Assembly: GCF_036588685.1 (NCBI RefSeq)
Contig: NC_086374.1
Coordinates: 22,250,886-22,314,885 of the forward strand
From: Mytilus trossulus
Taxonomy: Eukaryota; Mollusca; Bivalvia; Mytilida; Mytilidae
Reading direction: 5' to 3'
DNA: 64,000 nt
The position numbers and the translations under genes were made by a program. Positions 53,301-63,960 of the stretch are shown one piece after another. The notes under the pieces were generated by a model that worked only from the letters and a program-made list of their open reading frames with translations, made no database searches and was not told the DNA's origin. The stretch's first letter is position 1. Each line of letters opens with the position of its first letter.

Positions 53301-56300
53301 TTTTGTGATTTTACTTTTTTATTTTACAATAACTTTTTACTTAATGTTTATTCCATATTTTGTTGACTATGAAGTGTAATAACGGTGACAAAGTCCTGAA
53401 TAGACAATAGCGTGAATATCTATTATTGAACAGTGAAACTGGTTGGATTGTTAAAGCCATACCACTACCTACTTTAATTAGCCTTGTTAACTTTTACTGG
53501 TTTCTCTTTTGTTGACGTAACATGGTATCTCTGATAATTCTGAGTTTATTTAATGTTTATTTTGTGATGAAATATATAATGTTTTTTTTTCAAAGATATG
53601 ATTTCAACTTTACCGCTTATCATATTATTAAATAGACAAAAACCCACAATAAACATTTCTGCTATACATGCGATAAAAATATGTTAGCCAACTTGACAAC
53701 TCCCAATATTCAAAGACCAGCAGGAGACGGTAGATATGATAAACTGTATCTATATTTCAACTTACAGTCAGTTTTGATACCGCATGTTAATGTTAATCCT
53801 TCTGTACAGATACTGCAAATAAAAAGTAATCATATCATTCTGTAACCAAATTAACGCATTTCCCTTAAATTTTAAATGACGATACATTTTTGGGCGCATT
53901 CAATCCAAAAAAAAATCAAACAAAAAGTTCAAGAAAAATTAGACACCTACCACTCTTCACAATCGGATTTCATATAACTTAGACCAGGATTTACAGCTGT
54001 TCCATCTTCTTTGTAACATTTCTGACATTCATGGATAGGAATACAAATATTACTTTCTTCGTCAAGCACGTAACCCTCCATACATCCACAACTAGGTTCC
54101 ATATCATCAGGAATAACACAACTTTCTGGATATTGAATTGTATAACAGGTCAGCTGACAAGTTGGTTCTGTTAGTAATACCAACGGATGTTCGCATACTA
54201 AAACAGTAATGAAAAAATGAAAGTAATAATATCGACATATAACAATGATTTTCAAGTGTTAACCACAATAATTAATGTAATTGTTACACTCATGGCTTAT
54301 CTTTTTGTTCAGTAAACATTAGGGCTGGATCAAATCAGTTTTAATAAACTACATATTATGCAGTGTATCAAATTGGATGTAAAATACCCGGTAGTGCATT
54401 ACCATTACTTATACTTATCAAAACTTATAACTTCCTACATACAAATCTTTAATATTGAATATAAGTAATAATCAAATTGTAGATTTTTTTTTTTATAACA
54501 AATATTACTCCCAAATGATTTAATCTTTTTTTATACGGTTTAATATGATTCCACATAGAAAAGTCTACTAAGATTTTAACTTATAGCATGATGTTTCCGC
54601 AATTGTAATTTTCAGAATTTTAGGCTTACCTGGATATGTGCAGTTGTTTACACATGGCTCCTTTTCTAGGGACGGACTGTCAGGACAATGTCGTTCTCTT
54701 GATCGTACACCTTCAGTGCAAGGGTCAGAAGTGCTGCATTCATTCCATTCACTCCACTGCTCACACACTGGCATCGTTGCTGTAAAAAATAGTATGTCGT
54801 GAAAGATATCATTTAAACTCAATAACACTCAGTATTGAAACTCTCAAAATGTTTCGGTAGCATTTTGTTCAATGGATTTACATAATTTTAACATTTCATT
54901 TTATCATGCTCTAAATTAGGTATATGATAAAACACAAAACAAAACCATTGCAATATGTATTATAAAATCTCTTATTGAATAATCTTACTTGGTGTAACGC
55001 ATGGTTCTATGTTGCAGTCTTCAATTTCCTTTAGATCATCAGCACATATATTAGGATTGGTAATTGTAATTTTGATTCTTTGCCTTGATCTGGATCCTAC
55101 ATCACATTCTCTTGAACAAGGTGTCCATTCACTCCACTGTGTATATTTGCATTCTAAAATATAATATATTTCATAAATAGAGTGGGTGGGGTTGGAAGTC
55201 GTATATGTAAAAGGTCTTGCAAGCAGATACTAAGAAAACAATTAAAAGTTGTTGATATAGGTTAAGAAGACAGTCCATGGATAAATAGAAAACAAAGTAA
55301 CAAGAAGACAAACTGATAAACATTACACAACAAAGTAAGAACACACAAACAAATACCCCCAACCCCAAAACAAGCTTGAAATCAAATGTTCCGACTAGTA
55401 AGCCCATCGTGATACTCGAATTAAACCCGTTGATTAAAATTCCAGTTCAATGCATTTATAAAAGAAAGTCAATGTTTTGAAAGAACATTTCTTAATGTTT
55501 CAATTTGATATAATGGTTCGGGTTTTTTCATTCACAAAAATATGAAACTTTCACACTTTCTGAAATCACAGGTGAAAGAACCTGGATCTCATGTGATACC
55601 ATAGGGCCTTTTATATGAAAAGTAGCTATGAGTGTTCATGTATTAACATACCTTCACATTGTCCTATATCACATCTGATGTTACCATCCATTTCACAAGT
55701 ACTAAAATAAAAATTCAGAAACTCAACCGAATATTACTTTGTTTTCTCTTTCATATTCAAAAGTCTTTTTCAATATGGTCATCACATTTATTTTCTATCT
55801 TCTGTGTCTATTCTTCCGTCAGACAGGTGTTTTCAAATGTTTTATAAAGTGGGTTAAGGGATGACAGAACAATAGTTTTTGACGTTTAAACTGTATAACA
55901 GATTCCGTCCTGAGAATCAATCAATTATTTTCTCACTAAAATCCGAAATTTTAGTTAAGCAAAAAGGATTATTTACCTTATTTTATTAATTATCAGGAAA
56001 TTTAAGCATCTTGAGAATGAATATAGAAAATGCTAGATTGTATGTCTGTTTAATTTAAAGAAACAGCATCTTACACACACAAAATTCCAAAACTTATAAT
56101 AAACTAATATATAAATTTCCTACAAGGAAACAAAATAATGAAATTTTAAGTTTAAAGTTCTATTCTGCAGAACAAAGATAAATCATAAAAGAAATGCACT
56201 GACCAGTTACTACATCCAACGAAAACGACAATTCCTTCCTCTATCACTGAATCTATCTGAATTATTTCACTATTGCTTGTAAGACCCTCAATTCCATCTT

Positions 56301-59300
56301 TTTCAACAAAACCAACTATATCTATCTGCTCATATCCAAAGTTGTCTTTAAAGGCTTCTTGTGTGAATTGGCAATACATCGCTGTAACAAAATGAATAAT
56401 GTATTTAAAGCAATTGACTTTCAGTGTTTGTTGACGAATTCATTACTCATTATAGAAAACAAGTAGTACTTTTTACAATTGTTAGAAATAAGACAATTAT
56501 ATGACTGAGATAATCGAAAAGATAACAAAAGTTGATATTGTATATGTTATCGTCTTAACTACACATCCTTATTAGGTTTGTATTTTTTTAACTACCATTA
56601 TTGTGGTTATGTTTTCAGTTACAAGATTCAAGAAAGTAAAATGGCAAATGAAAATAAACGTGATTGTGTTAACTTCAATTAAACATTATGTCTGTTAATT
56701 ATACCATCTTGAGTGATTCAATATTTTGTGTAGCTGTCAACCTAAATATCAAGCACATGTTAGGAAATTTGGAATACAAAAAAAAAGGTGATTATTTCAT
56801 GCCATAACCAACAGCTTACGGAAAGTATCAGTAAGTGTGACAATTGATGTAGCTACTGAATATGTCAATCAAAGAGAAAAACAAGGTATCCGTCTTACCT
56901 GTTGTTGATTTGAAAGTTGTTGTTCCTGTTGTATGACTTACAGCTGTTGTTATCTCTGAAAAAATATAACACACAATGATAATAATTTGATATCTTAAAA
57001 ACTCGGATCATCAAGTTTCATACCTTTGAAAACCAACTGGATACTAAGTACTTTATAATGTCAAAGATTTTATGTATAACGTTAAACTCCTATCTTGAAA
57101 TTCGTAAAAGACACTACCGGAGTGCAGAATGTTGTCATGCGGACTACCAAACATCCAGCTGCGAATAACTAGCAAAAAGATCCGACACAGAAAAATACGT
57201 TTCAGCAATATCCAGTTGCACAAATTTAATCATCAGTTATAAGACCCAATAACTGTTGTTCTGATTCATTTCTGTAGGTTTTTCACCCAAAACACTTGCT
57301 GCTTAAATGTTTTTATACCTTTTGGATGAATACAGGCAACCACTTTCACTTCAGAGATGATTGGTTTTTCTCCTGACGCAACAAATGATATCACAATTTC
57401 AGTACCAATGACACCATCAAACATCAATACAACTGTTTCAGTTGAGGCTGACTCTGGTTCTTTCTACAATGAGTGATTAATATACTTTAAAATATGTTTG
57501 TTTTGCTTTTATCCTAATATTTATCAACTTAAATTACCTTTTTTTACTCTTTTCTGAATACATGTCCGTGAATAAAGTTTAATATTGTCTGTTTACAATT
57601 ATTTCTTAAAATCTTTTTCAAATCAACTCAGATTTGTTTAATACATAAATTATTTTAATAAGGAATACACCAAACAAATTTTTGTTCAGTACAAGCACCC
57701 CAGACTCACCAAAAGAGTCTCCGTTATAACATACTGTGGATTTATTTATTTTCGTGGGTATCAATTTTCGTGGAGAGAGAAAAAAAGACGTTTCGTGGTT
57801 TACGTAAATTCGTGGATCGCTGATTACAAAAAAAGATAATACGTAATTCGTGGATTTCTTTTTGATTTAGGAGATCATATAACCTCCTTGGTTTAATCAA
57901 TAATAAAACAAACTAAAAAGAAGGAATTCATTGAAAATGTTTTGAAATGTCGAAATCCTCGCTTGGTCATTTTAGGTTAAAGTGTTCATTAAAAACTTCT
58001 ATTACAATAATGGACAAAGACAACTAATTATTTGTTTGTTTTACAATTTTTAAATGCTTGTCGGAATTCTATGATGCAATCAAAACTTTATGATTGAAAG
58101 CTCATTTCCCCGTACTTAATCCCATTGATTTTAAATCACTAGTAAACCAAACTATGACACGGTAATTAACAACTTGCAGTTATTTTCAATGAAGTTTTAA
58201 TCAATTTTAAAAAGTAAATTATCACTGATATTCGATATATTTATTATTGATTTAATTATAATACTTGTATCTTCTTTCAATAAAAAAACACGTGTTATGT
58301 TACAATGTTTATCGCTAGTCAACACTTTACTAGAACTGCACAACATAACCGAAAATAAACATCCAACTCCATACACATTTATCGGGATTATTCTTCGTGG
58401 AATTCTTAAATTCGTGGTTCGCTGTGACCCACGAAACCCACGAAAATTGGTATACCACGAATAAAAATGAATCAACAGTATATAAATTTTGACGAAATTC
58501 AGTTCAAACTCACTAATCCAAAGTTGACCTTTCATGGATTTTATTATTTTGTAATAAATTACATCCTATACTTTTCAATGTTTTGATTACGTTCCTTAAG
58601 ATGGCTTTTCAGTCGTACCAAATACATAAATTGATATTTTTTATTTTCCAAAATATGAAAGATTAATTGAAGAAAAAGTATTCATTTTATGAGTTTTATG
58701 ATTGCCTTATAGTTATGTGATCGTTTCAGTGTGACAGTTTTCAAACTAAATAGGACACTATAATTCTGCTATTCGTAATCCAGGATCTTAATGAGAGCCG
58801 TGGTGTAGTTGTTAGTGCCTCGGACTACTATTTCAAAGGTTCCTGGTTCGATTCCCGGTCCGGGATGAAAATTTCAGGGGTTGAATTTGCGGCTCTCCCT
58901 TGACATCATTTGCGAGTATGGTCTTGAGTAAACGATAACATTCCGTCGGAAGGGGACGATAAATGGCTGACCCGTGTTAAGATAGAGCCATATCTTTTGC
59001 ACGCAAAATACACCCTTGTAGATTTCGAAAAAGTGCAGGACTATGCCGCTACAAGGCAGCACTTGCACCCACAAAGTGGAAAGGGATTAATAAAAGTTGC
59101 AAAACTTGTTTCCCAATCCACTATAAAATAAATATGTTTAAACTAACCCAAGATCTTACTTTCTCAATACAGATTTGGTCATATTTATGAATTATACACA
59201 AACAAACACTATATTTGAAGTTCTAACGATTAAGGTATTGTAACTTAACTTTATATCTGCATTTAAGTAGATTTATGACAAATCAAGTAAACACTTGCGA

Positions 59301-62300
59301 TTTACTAAATTATAATCCTGGTACCTTTGATAGCTATTGTACTACCTAAATCTTTTGGACTTATACGACTTACTGTAACTGATTTAACAAATTCGTTTTC
59401 CACATTATTAAGAACAGCTTCAATCTTTCGAACATTGGCTACATTCATTATAACTTGATACACCATGGGGCTATCATTACTGTCTCTTAATTCCAATGTA
59501 ATTTCGGGTTTATTTCTATTAGCCACCCATCCGGAGGTTTTAAATATGTCCTCTGGATTAAACCCAAGTGCAGAGTCTTCCGTAATGACTGTCAACATAT
59601 CTGGGGATACATCCTCCATAGTAGTTTTTATACATTCTGTAATAAAAACAATTCAATTAACTATGTGCTATACAACTTCATCAGATCAAATAAACTCATC
59701 ATAGATACCAGGATTAAAATTTGTATATACACCAGACGCGCGTTTCGTCTACAAAAGACTCATCAGTGACGTTCGAAGGCCAAATAGAGTAGAAGAGCAT
59801 TGAGGACCAACAATTCTTAAAAGTTTTGTCAAATACAGTTAAGGTAATCTATTGCTGATGTAGAAAAGCCTTAGTATTTCAACACAATTCTATTTTTTTT
59901 TTATCGTTTTGATAAAACATGAAAATAAAATATCCCAATAGGTTTGTACATGTAAAATGAGCGTTCTGGTATATATCCCTGTATACGGCGTATTTGTATT
60001 TCAATACTATAAATGCATTTTTACTGTCACTTTGAATCTGAAGCGTTTTTTCAGATTGCAAAATTTGCCTACCCTCCTAGAGCACATACTATCAACTCTT
60101 GTTTTGTTAGGTTTCGTGATCGTGTTTCTCCGTCTTTAGTTTTCTATGTTGTGTTTTGTTTTGTGGTCTTTTTTCCTCCGACTTATGAGTTTGAATGTTC
60201 CTTTAGTTACGGTTCGGTTATCTTTTGCTACTGTTTTGCTCTAGATGCATCAATTAATCAGTACATGTAATAATATTCCCCTATAATGCTTTTCAATTGA
60301 TTAAAAGTATAATGCAGTGTATACCTGTTGTTGTCGATACTAATGGTGTTGTTGTTGTTAGTATTTGTGTTGTTGTTGAATGCCCTCCCGCTGTTGTTGT
60401 CGATACTATTGGTGTTGTTGTGAGTATTTGTGTTGTTGTATATGGCCCTGCCGCTGTTGTTGTCGATACTATTGGTGTTGTTGTGAGTATTTGTGTTGTA
60501 GTTGATGGCGCTGGCGTTGTTGTTGTTTCTGGAATTAAGTGATATAGCATTAAAATTGTGGTTAAACACTTAAATTTAAAAGACACTTGAACAAACAATA
60601 GATAAAGTCATAGTGTGTATTGATATTTTTTCAGTCAAAGTGCTGCTATGAGTGACAATACAAATTGAAAAATTGAAATAAAAAACAATAGAATAAAATT
60701 GAGAAAGAAAATGGGGAATGTGTCAAAGCGACAACAACCTGACCATTGAGTAGACAACACCTTATTAGAGATTTCAAATACATAATAACAGAAATTTGAA
60801 GTCAATAAATTGTACTATTTGTTATTTACAATTACACGTATTCATAACCCGAGGAAACTGGTGATTAATCAATTGACGCAATATATCACAAATCTTCATT
60901 ACAAGAACATACAATGTTATCCCATATACATGATGAAGTCATCTAAGAACAGTAACTAAGTTTGAAGATTCGATGGTATATTCAAGCAATTTGATGTTGA
61001 AGTTTTAGGTAAGTGTCCATTTATTTAAAAAAAAAATTAACTAATTATTTTACAAAACATCAAAAAGTTACCTTTCCTACAGATTTTAACTACCACATCC
61101 TTCACAACAGGCGTTGCAACATCCGACACAGGTGTAATTATCAATTTAATCTTGTTACCAGGAACAATGTCCTTCTTAATATTTGGTAAGTTGACATCAA
61201 CTGTCGGGTCATCGGGTTGAACCTGTTAAACAACAAATTCAATAGTTACTCAAATAATGCGGTATCACATTTAGTGTATAGACAACAAAGTATATTTGCA
61301 GAGGCTTTCCTTTGACAGCAATTATAAAACATGTTTTTGTAACGAAATTATGATTTCAATTTCAATATTAAATGCATTTAAAATATTCAATATTCTTTAA
61401 CAAATATATGTACGAAAGAAAAGTTGAGTGCAGGGAATTTGTCTAAAATAATGAAACAGTAATGAAATGTACAAAATGAAACAGTTTAAATTTCTTCAGC
61501 AATTATATAACCACTTCTTTGGATACATATCATACCTTGAAAGGCTCATCAAACACAACTTCATCGTCATTGTAAACAATGATTCGGACAGTATCAACCT
61601 CTTCTGTTACTACAATCACTTCCATAATTGATTCCGGTTCCTCCCATGTCAATACAACGGTTGGAGTATCATCATCAGGTGCTGGGGTCCATCCTTCAGG
61701 TTCAAGAACTTGATCTGCCTCGGTTGGATTAGATGATGTGATAACATTTTCAACATCTACTGGTTCAGATACTGTATCTACTGGACACTCCATGATAGCT
61801 ATAAATATGAATTTGAAATTATGCTATAACTATAATCAATCGTATGCATATTTGGGATTAAAACAATTCTGTTTTAGACACTATATTTGGGAAAGGTGCA
61901 AAAATTTAACACATACACAAAAATACTATTTGGTTAAAACCGATAAAATATCCGTGCACCATATAGTACGGACGTATATATACTATTTTAAATACAAAAA
62001 TCAAATGAACTTCTACTGAATCTAATTCAAAATGTTTTAGGAATTATATCAGCAATCTGTTTAAAACACTTTATTGATACACACTTGTATCTCATATATT
62101 CTTTTTTTTCCCTTTTGTTATGTTAATTAAATAGGTAGCGATTAATTTCACACTAACATACCTGTGGTTGTTGGTACCAAAGTTGTTGTTGATGTAGATG
62201 GCAGGATGACTGTTGTAATCTCTGAAAAACATAGTGTTAAATTATTTCTTTCTCAAAATTAAAAACCTGGGTACAGCATAAAACATATATTTGCAATGTG

Positions 62301-63636
62301 TTAGTCAGATATTTTGCAAGAAAGGAGTTTTCAGGAATAAGTGTACTCAACGTAGCAATTCATTTGGAGCATTAAAATAAATATTACATTTCGTCTTTGT
62401 ATATCATTTCTGTCAAAAAAAAAGTCAAATAAAGAAAGCCAAAATATTGTTACCTGCAATTTTAACAACAACTTAATATTATTTTTGTATCTAGCCAATA
62501 TTAAAAATATGCGTAAACCTATAATTGATTTATTCACAGTAGATTTTCGCTGATTATTTGTTAAGAAGGTGATTATAAATATAAATAAATTGCTGCTCTT
62601 GGAGCTACATATAATCTGTAATATATGTTTCATATTTTTGTATTGTGTTATCGTGGTGAATAAATGTAGAACATAGGAATTAAAACATAAAAAATATACC
62701 TATTCCTTTACAAAAATCATGATAACAAGAATATTACAATTTTACCCTTTTAATCATCAAGTCATAGTAACTTAGTATACCAAAATATATGAATCTTACA
62801 TGATTTGATTAGAGTAGGAGTTTTAAGTTCTCGGAATTAACTCTTTTTTTTACAAAACATCAAAAAGTTACCTTTCCTACAGATTTTAACTACCACATCC
62901 TTCACAACAGGCGTCGCAACATCTGACACAGGTGTAATAATCAATTTAATTTTGTTACCAGGAACAATGTCCTTCTTGATATTCGGTAAGTTGACCTCTA
63001 CTGTCGGGTCATCTGGTTGAACCTGTTTAACAACCAATTCAAAATGTTTCTTAAATAATACGATATAACATTCAAGGGATGTAGACAAAAAAGTATATCT
63101 TTTGACAGCAATTATGAAACATGTTTTTGTAACTTAACGTTCATTGGAATTTTAATGTTTAACCCAATTTAGATATCCAATTGTCTTGAACTAATATGTG
63201 TACAAAAAGGTTGTGTGTACAAAACTTTTTGTCTGAAATAATGGAATTAAGATGTCAAATGCTTTTGAAAAAAACGATTGAAAGGTATGTGCGAAAATGA
63301 ATCAAACGTACAAAATGACAATATGTGTAGTCATTAGCGATTAACTAATCAAATGTTTGACTATATATCATACCTTGAAAGGCTCATCAAACACAACTTC
63401 ATCGTCATTGTAAACAATAATTCGGACAGTGTCAACCTCTTCTGTTACTACAATTACATCCATAATGGATTCTGGTTCCTCCCATGTCAATACAACGGTT
63501 GGAGTATCATCATCAGGTGCTGGAGTCCATCCTTCAGGTTCAAGAACTTGATCTGCCTCAGTTGGATTAGATGATGTAATAACATTTTCAACATCTACTG
63601 GTTCCGATACCGTATTTACTGGACACTCCATGATAG
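47314..63636 (-). CDS. SCO-spondin-like secreted multidomain protein, 3' part
   Basis: Exons in transcript order: 63374-63636, 62872-63022, 62162-62221, 61536-61798, 61072-61222, 60325-60528, 59374-59636, 57319-57463, 56899-56955, 56204-56381, 55652-55701, 54989-55153, 54630-54779, 53951-54197, 53766-53812, 52817-52892, 52391-52555, 52073-52125, 51090-51257, 50368-50523, 49820-49978, 49268-49482, 48734-48838, 48451-48511, 47878-48183, 47314-47363. All have GT/AG borders and the phases join to one frame of about 1300 residues ending in TAA at 47316-47314. Earlier exons lie beyond the window. Domain order: three jelly-roll-like modules with Thr-rich linkers, VWC, TSP1, TSP1, TIL, VWC, TSP1, VWC, three TSP1, TIL, VWC, cystine knot. 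This mixture is typical of SCO-spondin and gel-forming extracellular proteins; a byssus, mucus or humoral role is equally possible. Confidence 0.85.
47878..48183 (-). CDS. SCO-spondin-like gene: C-terminal cystine knot
   Basis: 102 residues with CSLKTEKRVV, the knot signature CSGSC, CIQTCKCCQG and the closing CKCDAC. This CTCK fold ends SCO-spondin, von Willebrand factor and gel-forming mucins, where it mediates dimerisation. It supports a secreted, multimerising product. Confidence 0.93.
48451..49482 (-). CDS. SCO-spondin-like gene: second TIL domain and full VWC
   Basis: Exon 49268-49482 encodes a TIL domain (CDKDHEKWSNHSRCETTCL, CVCEEGYFEDKNGNCV). The VWC starts at CSVCYHPDSPDEPIE, continues in exon 48734-48838 with CEVCQCVGGDIVCNRRCEF and ends in exon 48451-48511 with the typical CCPRC. 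Confidence 0.9.
49820..49978 (-). CDS. SCO-spondin-like gene: TSP1 repeat 6
   Basis: CRYSEWSEWTDCNAECGIGL then RKRDLV and DCYLADC; phase 1-1 exon with the TSP1 Cys pattern. It joins exon 50368-50523 in frame. Confidence 0.9.
50087..50150 (-). other. exon-like segment out of phase with the gene
   Basis: TTTCAG precedes it and GTATAA follows. The frame reads PCERTVEIDGNPNGGRPAAS, resembling the middle of a TSP1 repeat, and its end phase fits the next exon. Its start phase does not fit the exon before: inclusion after 50368-50523 yields a stop after a few codons, whereas skipping it keeps the frame. It may be a decayed or poison exon. Confidence 0.45.
50368..51257 (-). CDS. SCO-spondin-like gene: TSP1 repeats 4 and 5
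   Basis: Exon 51090-51257 encodes GSWSDWAEWSACSSSCDGGV to CNAELPC, and exon 50368-50523 encodes CIISEWSDWSECSASCDDGE to CNLGEC. Both are one-exon, phase 1-1 TSP1 repeats with six Cys. Confidence 0.9.
51585..51825 (+). repeat. dispersed mussel repeat, copy B
   Basis: Nearly identical to 43965-44200 (GCAACACGACGGGTGCCACAT through TTTCGTCCCTCTTTTA). It lies in an intron of the SCO-spondin-like gene, opposite to it. Confidence 0.8.
52073..52892 (-). CDS. SCO-spondin-like gene: TSP1 repeat 3 (split) and VWC
   Basis: TSP1 repeat 3 starts CAWTEWGHWGECSESCKDGV in exon 52817-52892 and finishes in exon 52391-52555 (phase-2 intron inside the domain, unlike the other TSP1 exons). The same exon runs into CIDCIYNNEEYSVGDLVDV, and exon 52073-52125 closes this VWC with CYCDSTHNSYC. 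Confidence 0.82.
53065..53335 (+). repeat. 265-bp dispersed repeat, copy 2
   Basis: Nearly identical to 14845-15110; a small insertion (CAAATCAATG) near its start is the main difference. It lies in an intron. Confidence 0.8.
53766..54197 (-). CDS. SCO-spondin-like gene: TIL domain plus VWC
   Basis: Exon 53951-54197 holds a trypsin-inhibitor-like Cys-rich domain (CEHPLVLL, CQLTCYTI, CGCMEGYVLDEESNICIPIH) followed by CQKCYKEDGTAVNPG. Exon 53766-53812 completes a VWC-like end with CICTEGLTLTCGIKTDC. Confidence 0.85.
54630..54779 (-). CDS. SCO-spondin-like gene: TSP1 repeat 2
   Basis: CEQWSEWNECSTSDPCTEGV then RSRERHC and CVNNC. The third Cys region carries a two-residue insertion (STSDPC) compared with the usual CSxxC. 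Phase 1 at both ends. Confidence 0.88.
54989..55153 (-). CDS. SCO-spondin-like gene: TSP1 repeat 1
   Basis: CKYTQWSEWTPCSRECDVGS and on to DCNIEPC: the WSxW and CSxxC hallmarks of thrombospondin type 1 repeats, six Cys, phase 1 at both ends. Confidence 0.9.
55652..56381 (-). CDS. SCO-spondin-like gene: acidic spacer and VWC-like segment
   Basis: Exon 56204-56381 starts AMYCQFTQEAFKDNFGYEQI and ends IVVFVGCSN. Its donor GTCAGT is slightly unusual. The next exon (55652-55701) completes CTCEMDGNIRCDIGQCE, a von Willebrand factor type C-like Cys pattern. Confidence 0.75.
57319..59636 (-). CDS. SCO-spondin-like gene: jelly-roll-like module D3
   Basis: Exon 59374-59636 (263 bases, the same as D1 and D2) and exon 57319-57463. 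I chose the donor GTAAGT at 59373 rather than the later GTACCA because it leaves phase 0, as in D1 and D2, and makes the alignment with them gap-free. The sequence is diverged: ECIKTTMEDV, SGWVANRNKPEITLEL, then KEPESASTETVVLMF and VVACIHP. The intron holds a SINE, a MITE-like element and a mussel repeat. A third Thr-rich linker follows at 56899-56955. Confidence 0.75.
57732..58480. mobile_element. MITE-like element with ends like the 212-bp MITE
   Basis: TACTGTGGATTTATTTATTTT at the left is mirrored by AATGAATCAACAGTA at the right, with inner TTCGTGGGTATCAATTTTCGT against ACGAAAATTGGTATACCACGA. The ends match those of 29819-30030 but the interior is longer (about 750 bases) and different. 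Confidence 0.7.
58791..59151 (+). mobile_element. complete tRNA-derived SINE
   Basis: The head (58793-58865) resembles a tRNA gene with an A box (TGGTGTAGTTGTTAG) and a B box (GGTTCGATTCC at 58845-58855), both needed for RNA polymerase III. A 210-base body and a tail ending AATATGTTTAAACTAACC follow. GATCTTA flanks it (58784-58790, 59152-59158) as a likely target-site duplication. It is not a functional tRNA gene because the sequence runs on into the SINE body. Confidence 0.85.
59690..59885 (-). repeat. dispersed mussel repeat (CGCGCGTTT family)
   Basis: AACTCATCATAGATACCAGG, then CCAGACGCGCGTTTCGTC, then ACTCATCAGTGACG: the same family as 4890-5215. It lies in an intron of the SCO-spondin-like gene. 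Confidence 0.7.
60325..60528 (-). CDS. SCO-spondin-like gene: mucin-like Thr-rich linker exon
   Basis: The exon encodes 67 residues with three near-identical units of about 20 residues (STTTQILTTTPIVSTTTA). It should be densely O-glycosylated and extended. It is bounded by phase-1 introns like the modules it separates. A Val-rich frame on the plus strand and an Asn-rich frame on the minus strand here are shadows. Confidence 0.85.
61072..61798 (-). CDS. SCO-spondin-like gene: jelly-roll-like module D2
   Basis: Exons 61536-61798 and 61072-61222 have exactly the same lengths (263 and 151) as those of D1. The residue changes against D1 are Asp for Asn after ECPV, Glu for Asp after ESIM, and Asp for Glu before VNLP. 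The introns of the two modules also share sequence (e.g. TTTGACAGCAATTAT before the second exon), so D1 and D2 arose by a recent duplication of about 1.8 kb. A short Thr-rich linker exon (62162-62221, ITTVILPSTSTTT) stands before it. Confidence 0.8.
62872..63636 (-). CDS. SCO-spondin-like gene: jelly-roll-like module D1
   Basis: Two exons (63374-63636 and 62872-63022) make a module of about 138 residues bounded by phase-1 introns. It starts IMECPVNTVSEP, has GWTPAPDDDTPTVVLTW and IIVYNDDEVVFDEPFK, and ends VVVKIC. A Cys near each end and the strand pattern suggest a discoidin (F5/8C)-like sandwich, but that is a weak assignment. It differs from D2 by only three residues. Confidence 0.75.
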
Positions 63637-63799
63637 CTATAAATATGAACATGAACTATTACTATAACTTTTATCAATGGTATGCATAATAGTTATAGAG
63701 ACTCTATTTATATGTTTGGATTCAAACATTTCTGTTTGGAGGAATCCAATTTTGTTTACCTTGTTTTGAAAAAGGGGATTCAGAGATTAATAGATATAG

Positions 63800-63960
63800 G
63801 AATCTGTGGTGTGAGTGTCAATGAGACAACTCTCCATCCAAATGACAGTTTAAAAAGTAAACCATTATGGGTTAAAGTACGGCCTTCAACACGGAGCCTT
63901 GGCTCACACCGAACAACAAGCTATAAAGGGCCTCAAAACTACTAGTGTAAAACCATTCAA
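63800..63960 (-). repeat. widespread mussel repeat, inverted copy
   Basis: Inverse of 41555-41760: GAGACAACTCTCCATCCAAAT, GGCCTTCAACACGGAGCC and GGCTCACACCGAACAACAAGC. Confidence 0.75.

Noticed and set aside
58793..58865. A tRNA gene
   Set aside because: A and B boxes are present, but the sequence continues into a SINE body and tail flanked by a target duplication.
59305..59373. Extension of the D3 first exon to a donor at GTACCA
   Set aside because: It would leave phase 1, while the next exon needs phase 0; the GTAAGT donor at 59373 gives the right phase and the same exon length as in D1 and D2.
60258..60598. Val-rich frame on the plus strand and Asn-rich frame on the minus strand
   Set aside because: Shadows of the Thr-rich linker exon 60325-60528, whose frame fits the flanking exons by phase.
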